From assembly GCF_000372725.1 (NCBI RefSeq), contig NW_005199194.1, forward strand, positions 110,154 through 174,153: 64,000 nucleotides of DNA, in the 5' to 3' direction. Each line of letters starts with the position of its first letter. Position 1 is the stretch's first letter. Shown in pieces: positions 10,481-20,549 of this stretch. Both the position numbers and the translations under genes were made by a program. The DNA comes from Emiliania huxleyi CCMP1516. Taxonomy: Eukaryota > Haptophyta > Isochrysidales > Noelaerhabdaceae. The notes beneath the pieces are model-generated. The model did no database searches. It saw only the letters and a list, made by a program, of their open reading frames with translations, and was not told the DNA's origin.

Positions 10481-10863
10481 GAGCGCGACTCAACTCGCCG
10501 ACGTCGTCCGATGATTGTGCCTCAAAGTCAGCCTCCGGAGGCTATCGTGGGGTCGAGCCGGCAGTAGCCGTGACATGTGGTTCCACCACCCCTCGTATGC
10601 TTTGCCTCTGACCGCCACCGTTCCCAGGCTGCCAAATGGGATGGAAAGGAAGGCTCGGCGAGCGTATAGAAGCGTGCTCGACCTCGTCGTGGCAACCTGC
10701 ACGGCAGCGCTGGTAGGCGCGATGAGCGTCGTGCCAGACTAGGTCCAGCCCTGGGTGGCGCAAGATCTGAGGTTTTGTGACAATCCTCAGATCCGTGTTT
10801 TTCTCGTTGTTTTGTCGCTCGCTCCGCTCGCCACCTCACGCTCCGTAGCCCGGCCATGGCCAG

Positions 10864-10893
10864 TACCCCGCGTCTCAGTGAGACGCGTGGTAC
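10864..10893. repeat. Near-perfect 15-bp hairpin
   Basis: GTACCCCGCGTCTCA pairs with TGAGACGCGTGGTAC with one mismatch and essentially no loop. Confidence 0.7.
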
Positions 10894-11590
10894 CATCCAA
10901 CTCCGGTCGACGGGCTCGAATGCGCTCAGCCTCAGGAGGGACAAAACCGCGCGAATTCTGCACGCCTCGCTGCACCGCTGGCTTGACTGAATCAGGCAGC
11001 AGCAGGCTGCTGCTGCTGCCACAGCAGCAGTCTGCTGCGGCCCTAATACGCAAGTTGATGACTAGCAGCACTGCCGGGGGCATTCGAGCCGCCACAGCCG
11101 GTGTGCTGTGCACTGCCACCTGCCCGCGGCTACGCACAATGTGCGCTCGCATTGGATGAGCCCTGCTGATGGACCTGCATCGCCTAGCTGCACGAGAGCA
11201 ATGCCGCAGGCAGTGGCCGTGGCATACACTGCGAGCACACTTGGTGCAGCTGCGAGGTGCAGCAAGAGCACGTCGTTCCTGCCTCTGATGCCACTCTCGC
11301 GGCTTGCAGCGCGTCACTCGCGCATGCTCTCCAGGAGCTATGGCGGGCGCGTGTGTGGGGCTGTAGCCTGTGTTTGGCCGGTTCTGACCCGTTTACTATC
11401 AGTATCATGTCCGGGCCACAAAAAATCGCACACGGGTAGCGGCTCAGGGGCCCAGTAAGTCGCGGAATCGCCAAATGTCACAACCTGCGCCACCCAGGGC
11501 TGGACCTAGTCGCCACCTGACCCGAGACGGGTCGCAGGCGTCGTACCGAGCGCGTCGAGACCGTGTCCTGATGTGATCTGCACGGGTGAG

Positions 11591-11765
11591 TCACGTCGGC
11601 GTCAAAGGAGCGACGTGCGACCTGTCAGAGCTTGATCTCCGATCTCAGCGGCGTCGAGTCGTCTCCGGCGCGCGACAAAGGTACATCCCCAGGACGCGCA
11701 GAGGCAGCTGCGATCGGAGATAGAGCACTGACAGGTCGCACGTCGCTCCTTTGACGCCGACGTGA
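11591..11765. mobile_element. MITE-like foldback nested in the larger inverted repeat
   Basis: Arms 11591-11646 and 11710-11765 are nearly identical complements over about 55 bp, including TCACGTCGGCGTCAAAGGAG. The total is about 175 bp, close in size to the element at 6887-7069 but unrelated in sequence. Confidence 0.7.
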
Positions 11766-11956
11766 ATCAGGCGTGCAGCTCGCAGCTGCTCCTGGCCACG
11801 GAGAGGTCCGTTTTTCGCCCAACGGCCAAAATCAAGGTTTTGTAACGCGAGCTGTGCCACAGTGAAATGGAACTAGCCAGGGTGTGGCCCGTGAGTTGAA
11901 CAAAATCCGGGGACGCGACCCACCTCGCCACAGACGGTCCCGCGCCTCGCCGCTAT

Positions 11957-11995
11957 GACGGGGACACACCCCGCACCGTCCGCTGTGTCCCCGTC
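11957..11995. repeat. 12-bp perfect dyad
   Basis: GACGGGGACACA and TGTGTCCCCGTC flank a 15-base spacer, just outside the large foldback. Confidence 0.65.
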
Positions 11996-12673
11996 TTTGT
12001 CCGGAGTGAAAAGTCCAACGCGCTCGTCGGTGACGGCGTCCCCGGATTTCGCCGCGCTCGGCGAACCTCGACAGCGCTTTCGGTGGCATGCAGCTCTTTG
12101 CGCCTGAAGCTTGGAGAGCAGCTCCTCTGCTGCTCACACGCTCTGCACAGTTGGCACAGCCTACTGTGCGGCTGCCACAGCTGTGACAGCGATGGGCTCG
12201 CCCTCACTGGCCCTCAGTCACTTGTGCTGCGGCTTGTGTGAGCGACACTGCTCGACGACTGCCGGCACACTGTGAGACCGTGGGTGTGAGGTTAAACCAC
12301 GCTACCAGCGCTTGGTCACATCGGCCCCGAGGTCAGATCCTTCTACTCTGTTGATGACAAGACTTGTCTACTGGCTGGAGCCGAGCAGGAGGGCCCAGCG
12401 CACAACCCCTGTCCAACTCAGGGTCCACACCCCGTACCCTTATACCGCAATTAAAACCGCCCCCTTCCCAACCCTCTCAGGGACGGACGCATTTCCCCCC
12501 TTTCAAAGGCGGTTTCGAAGTTGATGAGACCTCGTCCCGCCCTCTCCAATGAAAAGCGTAAAAAGAGGCGCGGAACAGGCCGGAAGCGCCGCTTGGACGT
12601 GGGTCACACAATGGCAGCGCTCCAAAAGAAATTCTTAAAATATTAGGCAGAAAAAATTTTTTACCACCCCTCG

Positions 12674-12818
12674 CACGACACTGGTCACGGGACTGGCACT
12701 GGCGCGCACTATATCCACTGACAAAACCATTTGCATTTCTCACCACTTCCTCGCCGCACGACACTACTCACTAAGGCACGGGACTGGCGCGCGCACTGGC
12801 ACTAACACAGGAAAAGAA
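12674..12818. repeat. Two copies of the GCACGACACTGG dispersed repeat
   Basis: Copies at 12674-12710 and 12757-12818 match 8581-8632, ending in GGCACTAACACAGGAAA. They lie downstream of the 3' end of CFAP53. Confidence 0.6.
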
Positions 12819-12970
12819 ATCGGCGCGTTAACAAAATTCCCAGCCCAACCACCCCACCAACCAAGATCAATCTTTTGAAGTGACTTCTGATTCCCCGGGC
12901 CACCTTGCTTCGTCCTTGCTTCGTCGCCGATCGCGCCTCACGCCCGCCGCCGCGCGCCCCTGCCGGCCCG

Positions 12971-15216
12971 TCAGGAGGGGCCGTACTTTGACATCTGCGA
13001 CTCTGTGCGCGCGAGCTGCGAGCGCAGCGTCGCCTGGTAGGCCGCCTCCGCGCGGTCGGCGCTCTCCTTCTCCTGCACCTTGTTGAACTCGCTGATGGCG
13101 CGGCCGTGCCTCCGCTGCTGGATCTGGTGCTCCAGCTGCCGCGTGTAGTCCGCCTTGGCCGCCGCCGCCGCGCGCGCCTTTGCGGCCTCCGCCGCCTCGA
13201 TCTCCGCCAGCTCGGCCTCGAGGCGGCGGCGCGCCTCCGCCTCGGCCTCCTTCTCCCGCTGAGCGCGCTCGAGCTTCTGGGACACCTGCACGCTCCGCTC
13301 GCCGAGCACCTTCGCCACCACGCCCGGCGTGACGAGGGCGTGGAGGGGAGGGGCGTGGAGGGGAGGGGCGTGGAGGGGGGTGGGGGCGTGGGTGTGCGAG
13401 GAGGGCGGCGCGGGAGGAGGGCGGCGCGAGCGCCTGCGCCATGAGCTTCTCTCGCGCCTCCTGCTCGCTCCCCCAGACCGCGAGCCGCTTGCCTGTTCCA
13501 CACACGCGCGACGGGCAGTGAGGAGGCGCCGCCCTCCAGACACCCCCCGCCGCCCGGCCCCCGCTCACCCCACGCGTCGTCGAGAGCCGCCTGCCGCGCC
13601 TACAGGCAAGGGGCCGCGGAAGGGTCAGGGAAAGGGTCGGGCGGAGGTCGAGCAGCGCGCAGCCCTGCCCCGCCTCGTCGTTGGCGCCCTCGGACCGCTC
13701 GATCGCCCGCTTCTGCGCCATCATCGAGTCGGCGAACGAGCGCGTCGTCTGCTGCATCTGGTGGCGCGCCGCCGCCTCCTTCTCCTCCTGCGCCGCCTCC
13801 GCCGCCAGCCCCGCCGCCAGCCGCTCCTCGTCCTCCGCCTGCGGGACACGTCCTGGACAGGTCGTGGACGGGTCCAGCGAGGGGCCGCGAGCGGGTCCTA
13901 CGCCTCCTCCGCCTTCTCCCGCGCCTCCGACTCGGACAGCAGCGACTGGCGCGCCGCAGCGTAGGCGCCGAGCTCGGCGTACGAGTCTCGCACCTGCCGG
14001 TGCCTGCGGGGGCAAGGGGGCGGAGGGGCGGAGAATGGGCCGTGGGAGGGCGTGGGCGGGAGACGCGTCTGTCTCGGCCGCCGCCGCAGGATCTCGTGTC
14101 AACCTCCGCCGCCGCAGGATCTCGTGTCAACCTCTCGGCTAGATCTCGGCTCGATCTCGGCTCGATCTTTGCCGGATCTCGTCCACCTTCGCCGCCTCGG
14201 CCCGCTCGTGCGTCGCCTGCTCGCGCAGCAGGCGCCGCCTGGCCGGGTCCAGCGGGGGAAGGGTGGTGTGGGAGTGTGGCAGGGCGAGGGTGGCGGGTGG
14301 AGGGTGGCGGTGGAGGGTGGCGGGGGAGGGGTGGGAGGGTGGCGGGTGGAGGGTGGCGGGGGAGGGTGGCGGGGGAGGGGTGGGAGGGTGGCGGGGGAGG
14401 GTGGTGTGGGAGGGTGGCGGGGGTGGTGGTGTGGGCTGCCTCGCGCTCGGAGAGCTCACGCTCTCTCGCGCGGTGGCGGTGCAGCTCGTTGACCTGCGGA
14501 GAGGGGGAGGAGGGGCGGTGAGGAGGGAGCTGGGCGGCGGGTGGCGGCAGGGTGGCGGCAGGGTGGCGGCAGAGGCGGAGCGGCGCCTGGCGGTCGAGGA
14601 TGGCCGTGTGCTGCCGTCCCATCGCTTTCCGTGCCAGCGCGTCCGCCTCCTCCCGCCCCTCCTTTGAGAGTCGGTCCTCCTCCCACAGCTTGTCGAAGGC
14701 GCGCTCCTCCGCCTCCTCGAGCTCGAGCGCGCGCAGCTTCTCGCCGAGCTGGTACGCGCGCGCCTCGTTGGTCGCCTTTTCTATGAGCTTCGAGTCCCGC
14801 GCGCGCAGCGGGTCGCACGACAGCCGCCACTGACGCTCGTACTGCTCCTTGACGAAGGCCTGCTTCTCCGCCTCGCGCCGCTCGCGCAGCTCCTTGGCCC
14901 GCGCAACCATCTTCTCCTTGCGCTGCTCGGGCGTCTCCTCGAGCGCCTCGAGCGCCGCGGCCTGTTCGGCCTGCTCCGCCGCGAGCAGCTCCGCCAGCCG
15001 GCGGCGGCGGCCCTCCAGCGCCGCCGCGTCCTGCTGCCGCAGCCGGTTGTACCGCTCGTTCAGCCGCCGTGCGCCGAGCGCGGCGTCCGTCCGGACCTCG
15101 AACGCCGTGGTCGCGCCGACCTTGCTCTGCTCGCGGCCGTGGTCCTCGTAGACGCGCCGAGCGTCCTCCTGCTCCCGCCGCTTGAGGATGAGGTAGTCGG
15201 GCGGCAACCGCACCAT
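12971..15216 (-). CDS. CFAP53: CFAP53 (CCDC11)-like ciliary coiled-coil protein
   Basis: Reconstructed from eight exons: 15216-14587, 14493-14447, 14238-14173, 14003-13904, 13838-13674, 13599-13569, 13492-13434 and 13309-12971. They total 1437 nt, giving 478 residues, close to the 514 of human CFAP53. The protein is a continuous charged coiled coil. It shares CFAP53 landmarks such as a KLWEEDRLxKExRE segment at the end of exon 1 and a C-terminal YxxQLxxQI-type region. CFAP53 is an axonemal and centriolar-satellite protein of motile cilia, needed for dynein arm function and laterality in animals, so this marks a flagellated cell. Six of seven introns begin with GC, for example CAG|gcgccg, and only intron 6 begins with GT. 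The start (MVRLPPDYL) lies about 45 bp from a family 1 repeat inserted upstream. Confidence 0.85.
14090..14180. repeat. CCGAGAT-type minisatellite in CFAP53 intron 3
   Basis: The plus strand reads repeated ATCTCGGCTCG and GATCTCGTGTCAACCTC units; in the sense of the gene these are CGAGCCGAGAT units. Same family as 235-545 and 56640-56720. Confidence 0.7.
14270..14440. repeat. GGTGGCGGGTGGAGG-type minisatellite in CFAP53 intron 2
   Basis: About ten imperfect units of a GGAGGGTGGCGGG type fill most of this intron. It creates long spurious proline-rich open frames on the minus strand. Confidence 0.8.
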
Positions 15217-15261
15217 GAAACGGCCGTGTAGGAAAAGAAAAAACTCCTGCTCGCAAGTGTG

Positions 15262-15345
15262 GTGAAATCCCTGTGTGGTGGCGGCGTGCCGTTCTCCCAT
15301 CCCTCCCTTGGGTTGTGTGTTTTCTTTCTTTCTTTCTTTTTCCCT
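15262..15345 (+). repeat. Family 1 3'-end copy next to the CFAP53 start
   Basis: Carries TGTGTGGTGGCGGCGTGCCG and a TTTC run, as at 2653-2735, but no ORF part. It sits 46 bp upstream of the CFAP53 start codon, in opposite orientation to the gene. Confidence 0.65.
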
Positions 15346-15589
15346 TGAGGTCACTGTTTTCTTTCTTTCTTTTCGTGTTCTCGAGGGGCATATCCTTTGG
15401 GGCTGCAGGCCTGCCCCTTTGCGCCGCGCGTGCTGCGCCCGTCGCGGCTCAACCCTGCGGCGGCGGAGGTGGCGTCTCGCTTGCACGCCGCGCTGTCATC
15501 TCGGCTCCTCGGGGTCATATCTCGGCTCATCTCGGCTCATCTCGGGTCGACACTACTACGATATTCATTCCTTTGCTTTCTTGCTACGG

Positions 15590-15830
15590 AGGGATGGGAG
15601 GACCACGGCACACGCCGCCACCACACAGGTGACAAGAAGAAGAAAGAGAGAGAGAGATTTTAACAAGAAACGACACGGATTTAAAGGAGAGAACGGGGTG
15701 CCAGCGTCGCCCACCCTTGGGAGTCTGCCTCTTGCTCTTCCTATTTCTCTTCCGCAGTCTCTCGCACGCGCCACAACCAATTGTCGCAGCAACCTTCATG
15801 CCACTTCGTACCTCTCGGTCGTCCCACTCT
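15590..15830 (-). mobile_element. Reverse-oriented, 5'-truncated family 1 copy
   Basis: On the minus strand this reads the end of the family 1 ORF (GMKVAA then RLRKRNRKSKRQTPK-like), then the stop, then the family 3' flank with the CCACCACACAG complement. It is shorter than the copies at 2252 and 47066. It faces the copy at 15262-15345, so the two 3' ends point toward each other. Confidence 0.6.
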
Positions 15831-15928
15831 GCAACTCACTCTGTGCACTCTCGTCGTTCTCTCTCCTGCCGCGCCGTCCTGGAGATGTAATTTATTTCTT
15901 CACTACCCTGAACGCCTTGCCTATCATC

Positions 15929-16073
15929 ATGGTTGCAACTGAAAAAGACCTCCAAGCCCTGGGAGCCTCTCTACTGTTTAAAATGTGAGTTTTCATATTT
16001 GCACATCGTGTTCTTTCGTTTGAGTGTTGTTGTTTGTCCAGGGATGTGTCCAAAGAATATTCCAAGAGCTGGC
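15929..16073 (+). CDS. Possible two-exon 30-residue upstream ORF
   Basis: ATG at 15929 opens MVATEKDLQALGASLLF. A strong donor (AAAAT|gtgagttttc) follows at 15986 and an acceptor (tgtccag) near 16041. Joined, they give a 30-residue product ending KEYSKSWR and a stop. It may be a short upstream reading frame of the large fusion gene, or chance. Confidence 0.25.
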
Positions 16074-16263
16074 GATGATGTGCTGAAGGGGAAGTGAGCC
16101 GGACGTCGACGAACACCTTCTCTACGGTCTGCTTCTCACCCCGTGCCTCTCCACACCATCTCGCGCTCTCCGGGACACGCTCTCCACGGCGGGGATGCCG
16201 CTCCTGCCAAGAGCTCACCGACCTTCCACCCTCCTCCCGCCGCAGGAACGCCTTCTCCCCGTC

Positions 16264-19200
16264 ATGACGGCCAACCCGATGCAGACTGTGACCGAGATCT
16301 GCGGCATAATTCTGGGGCAGGAGGGCAAGCCTCTCGACTCGTCCGCCTCCCTCTTTGACCTCGGAATCGACTCGCTCGGCTTCGCGGAGCTCGTCCTCCA
16401 GCTTGAGGGCGCGCTTCGCCCAAAAGTAAAAGCGCCGACGCGTCTCCCACCCCCAGCCCCTCCCCCCCCCTGCGCAGGCTCCTTTGGCGACGGCATCATC
16501 ACCGTCGACGACATCATGGACTCGCCCTCGATCCACGCGATCGCCAACAAGGTGTCGGGCGGCAAGCTCGGCGACCACGCCGCCACCAAGCAGGCCGCGC
16601 CCAAGATCGAGCAGGCCCCCACCGCGCCCACCTCCACCGCGCCGACCGAGATCGCGGTGTCGGTCACCCCCACGCGGGTCGCGCCCTTCGCGCCCACCTC
16701 CGTCCTCAAGACCCCGGCGCCGCCGGTCGCGCCCGTCACGCCCCTCGACGCGGGCGTCAACTCGGCCGTCCTCGAGCGGCTCAGCATGCTCGAGTCGGCG
16801 TGCAAGGAGCTGCGCTCGCTCGTCATCGCCTCGACGCCCGGCGCCGAGGCGGCGGCCCCGTCCCTGGAGGCGTCCGCCGCCGTGAGCCAGCCCGCCGCCG
16901 AGGCGCCAAAGCCCCAGCCCAAGCTCTGGATCCAGACGACGCACGTGGGTAGCCTGCCGCGCGCGCCCAACGCGAGCGACACGGGCAAGATCATCAGCCA
17001 GCAGGTCGACGTGGGCATCGACATCATCAACGACGGCGAGTGGAGCCGCGACAACTACGTCGCCGACATGCTCCAGCGCATCGACGGCGTCGGCCTCGGC
17101 GCGGGCGTGGTGATGAGCGAGGGGTGGTCGTGCGTCTGCGAGATGCCGTGCGCCACCGACATGCGCACCGTGCCCGTGTACGCGAACCGCTTCACCGGCG
17201 CGAATGGGCTCATCACGCTCAACCCGCGCCGCGTCGCGCAAGCCAACATGGCGTGCCACGCCCGCCCCACCTACGTGCTCTCCGGCGCGCAGCAGGTCCG
17301 CGAGACGGTGCGGCCGCTGCTCGAGTCGCTCGCGGCAGCGGGCCGCTCGCCGTCCGACTCGTTCTGGAGCGCGCCGTCCCCGGGCACGATGGCCGTCTTC
17401 TGCGAGGACCGCTTCTTCCAGGACCACGTGATGTACGTGCGCGCGCTGGCCGAGGCGATGCGGCCCGAGTACGAGGCGATCGCGGCGACCGGCCTGCAGC
17501 TGCAGATCGACTGCCCCGACCTCGCCATGGGCCGCCACACGCGCCACGCCGACCTGAGCGACGAGGCCTTCCTCGCCGTCGCGGAGGCGAACGTCGAGGC
17601 GCTCAACTACGCGCTCGAGAACATCCCGATGGAGCAGGTCCGCATCCACGTGTGCTGGGGCAACTACGCCGGCCCGCACCACCACGACATCGCCGCGGCC
17701 GAGATCTGGCCGGTGGTCGCCAAGGTCAAGGCGAAGTTCATCCTCACCGAGGCGGCCAACCCGCGGCACGCGCAGGACGCCAAGGCCTTTGAGGACGCGT
17801 GCGCGCGCGGCCTCTTCGAGGCGCCAAAGGTGATCGTCCCCGGCGTGATCGACACGACCGCCGCGCGGGTCGAGCACCCCGCCCTCGTCGCCGAGCGGCT
17901 GCTCCGCTTCGTCAAGGCGGTTGGGCACCCGTCGCGCGTCATTGCCGGGACGGACTGCGGGATGGCGACCACCGCAAAGTCGTCCGCCATCACGTCCGAC
18001 ATCGCGTGGCTCAAGCTCGAGGCGCTCGTCGAGGGCGCCGCGCTCGCCACCAAGATGCTCCTCGAGGTGTCTGCGCCCGTCCCGATGCCCGGGCCCAAGC
18101 TCAACCCGACGCCCTTCCGCGCCGCCGTCATCTGCGACGCGGCGAGCGCCGCGCCGTCGGAGCTCGTCGCCGAGCTGCAGCGGCGCACCTCCTCCACCGA
18201 CCTCTTCGGCGCGTCGGCGGGCAAGGGCGTCGAGGCGACGGCGGTGGAGGCCTTCGACAAGCTCCGCTGGGCGGTCGACTTCCCGCTCGCCGTCGTGGCC
18301 GTCGGGCCGATGGCGCAGTCGGCGGCGGTGCGGCTCGCGGCGCTGCTGCGCCAGGCGTCCTCGGGCGCCTCGCGCCGGCCGTGCGAGCTCTTCTTCGCCG
18401 GCGCGGCCGCGGCGAGCCCGTCCGGCGTCACCGCCGTCAAGGGGTCGCCGCCCGCGATGGCGACCGCCATCTCGACCGCCATGCTCGCAAACACGGGCTT
18501 CGACAAGCGCGCGCTGCTGCACGGCCGCAACGCCAAGCCGCTCCCCGAGGAGGTGGACGTTGTGGTGATCGGCGCCGGCCTGCTCGGCCTCATGGCGGCC
18601 GCGCGCCTCAAGAAGAACGGCCACAAGGTCGCCGTGCTCGAGCAGCGCTCCATCGTCGGCGGGATCTGGTCCATGTACGCCAACTCGACGTCGCAGGTCA
18701 ACTCGTCCGAGGGCGGCTACAACATCAAGGACTTGCTGCCCGAGGGGAGCCCGCGCAAGGCGGCGGACAACCGCGACCACTCGACCGCGGCCGAGATCCT
18801 CAAGGACATCGCCGCCCTCGGCGATTCGCTCGCCGACGTCATCTACACGCGCGTGAGCGTCGCAAAGGTGCTCGGCACCAACGGCGACTACACGACCGTC
18901 GTCTCGGACCTCAACGGGCGCGGCGGCGAGGGCGTCGCCGCCGTCGTCCGCTCGACCGGCGTCGTGCTCGCCATCAACGACCGCGTCGGCCTGCCGCGCC
19001 CGCTGCGCGTGCCAGGCATGAACCGCTTCAGCGGCGTCATGGCGGACGGCACCTCGGACGCGCTCTCCGGCGTCTCGTGGCAGGGCAAGCGCGTCGTCGT
19101 CTTCGGCATGGGCGCCTTCGCCGTCGAGAACGTGCGCACGGCGCTCGAGTCCGGCGCCTCGCACGTGACCGTCGTCGCGCGCCGCCTCGGCACCATCTGC

Positions 19201-20208
19201 CCAAAGATGATCGACTACCTCAACTTCGTCAAGCCGTGGGACGAGCAGTACCGCCACGACCCGCTCACAAACATCAAGCAGATGAAGTGCTGGCGCGACT
19301 GCTACATCAAGTCGGGCGCGGTGGCGCCCGAGGTGTGGCCCGGCAAGGTGAAGCACGACGGCCACACCATCAGCGTGAGCGACATCTGGTTCGTCGCCCA
19401 CCACCTCGGCAAGATGTGCACCAAGGTGGGCACGCTCGAGTCGATGGTCGAGGGCGGCTGCGTCCTCTCGGATGGCTCCTTCCTCCCGGCCGACATCGTG
19501 CGCCCTCCCCTTGCCCCCCCGCCCGCCGACGCCGCTGCGGGCTCCGCCCCATCCTCGCACCCTCACCGCCGCCGCCGCCGCCGCCCACGCCGCGCAGGTG
19601 GTTGGCTGCATCGGCTTCACGCGCAACACGACCTTTTGCGAGCAGCTCACCGGCCGGACCGAGGTGATGCACTCAAACTACCTCGACAAGAACATGATGT
19701 ACCTCGCCGACGCCGAGATCGACGAGACGGCCTTCAACTCCTTCTTCGGCTCCTCCGTGCTCGAGTACGCAAAGTTCTACACAAACACCTACGTCCAGGC
19801 CTTCGAGCGGCCCGACGCGCTCGGCTCCATCCTGTGGGGGGCCGCCGTGAAGCGCACGCCCGTCTCGCTGCGCAAGTGGACGCAGTACATCGCCGTCGCT
19901 CAGGAGCTCATCGAGAAGGACACCACCATGCGCGGCCTCGCGGCCGACCAGGTCCGCGAGCGGACAAAGCACTTTTACCGCACCATGTCGCCCGAGGCCT
20001 TCCTCGAGGTGTGCGAGCGCCGCGCTGCCGCTGCCAGCCACGCCGCGTTTTCACACTTTGGCCCTGGCTCGCATAGGTCAACCGCCTCGAGTGGGAGGAG
20101 CTGCACGAGCGGCTCAACGGCAGCCCGGTCAGCAAGGACAAGCAGCTCCCCTACCTCTTCGGCGCGGCGCCCACGTGGTGCGCGCCGCCGAGCGAGGTGC
20201 TGGGGTAG
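16264..20208 (+). CDS. ACP / MetE-like / flavin monooxygenase fusion protein
   Basis: Four exons (16264-16408, 16478-19497, 19598-20008, 20077-20208) encode 1235 residues. Intron 1 is a 69-nt GC-AG intron that leaves the frame open. Domain 1 (about 1-75) is an acyl carrier protein with the phosphopantetheine serine in FDLGIDSLGFAEL. A Pro/Ala/Thr-rich linker follows. Domain 2 (about 195-600) is MetE-like, opening with TTHVGSLPR and keeping the expected zinc ligands: HxC in RIHVCWGNY, a Glu in FILTEAANP, and Cys in AGTDCGM. Domain 3 (about 735-1235) is a flavin monooxygenase with VVIGAGLLGLMAA, a second dinucleotide motif VFGMGAFAVEN, and a split ADIV/VGCIGFT segment. The family predicts thiol alkyl transfer and N-, S- or C-oxygenation. 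The carrier domain implies a tethered substrate. The pathway is unknown. Start chosen at the first ATG after a strong acceptor; an upstream exon is possible. Confidence 0.8.
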
Positions 20209-20549
20209 AGGCCTATTTGAGGGCGGGGGGCGTGCTTTCGGCGCAAAGCTTCCCCCCCGCACGGGTCGGAGAGGGGACGATGTGTTCTCGAACACGGGAG
20301 GGAGGGAGCAGGGACTTGGGAGACATCGACAGTTGGACTTTTTACTTTTGTCTGTGTGCGCTATTTCGTGTTTGACTTTCGCGGTGTCACCGACTCACGG
20401 TGATGGCTCGCTCTACAGACCACACTCGTGACGCCAGTCAAAGAGATTGTCAAAGGTTGAGTACACGTACACTGACGTACTAAGCTCAAGGAACACACCC
20501 TCGCCGCTCATCATGCGTGATTTTTAGTTGGGATGGGGACCTCATCGCG
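20209..20549. other. Short convergent intergenic region
   Basis: Lies between the 3' ends of the fusion gene and the coiled-coil gene. No gene, repeat or strong hairpin seen. Confidence 0.5.

Larger units (their letters stand above)
10331..11878. mobile_element. Nested inverted-repeat (foldback) structure, 1.5 kb
   Basis: The outer arms 10331-10348 and 11861-11878 are an exact 18-bp inverted pair (GGCTAGTTCCATTTCACT). Inside them, 10737-10762 and 11486-11511 form an exact 26-bp inverted pair starting GACTAGGTCCAGCCCTGGGT. Further dyads sit within both halves. No transposase frame is visible. This could be a foldback transposon or a degraded palindromic duplication. Confidence 0.6.
10181..12970. 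other. Gene-poor region dominated by inverted repeats
   Basis: No protein-coding gene is supported over 2.8 kb. The segment is filled by nested inverted repeats (10331-11878), hairpins, a 39-bp dyad at 11957-11995, and copies of the GCACGACACTGG repeat near the right edge. It separates the F-box/RCC1 and CFAP53 genes. Confidence 0.6.

Noticed and set aside
16426-16477. GT-AG version of intron 1 in the fusion gene
   Set aside because: A GT donor here gives a 52-nt intron that breaks the frame inside the ACP domain; the GC donor at 16409 restores it.
15892-19650. Minus-strand open frame of 1252 codons
   Set aside because: It lies opposite the ACP-MetE-FMO exons; GC-rich third positions keep the antisense frame open. 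Composition is His/Arg/Gly-rich and there are no motifs.
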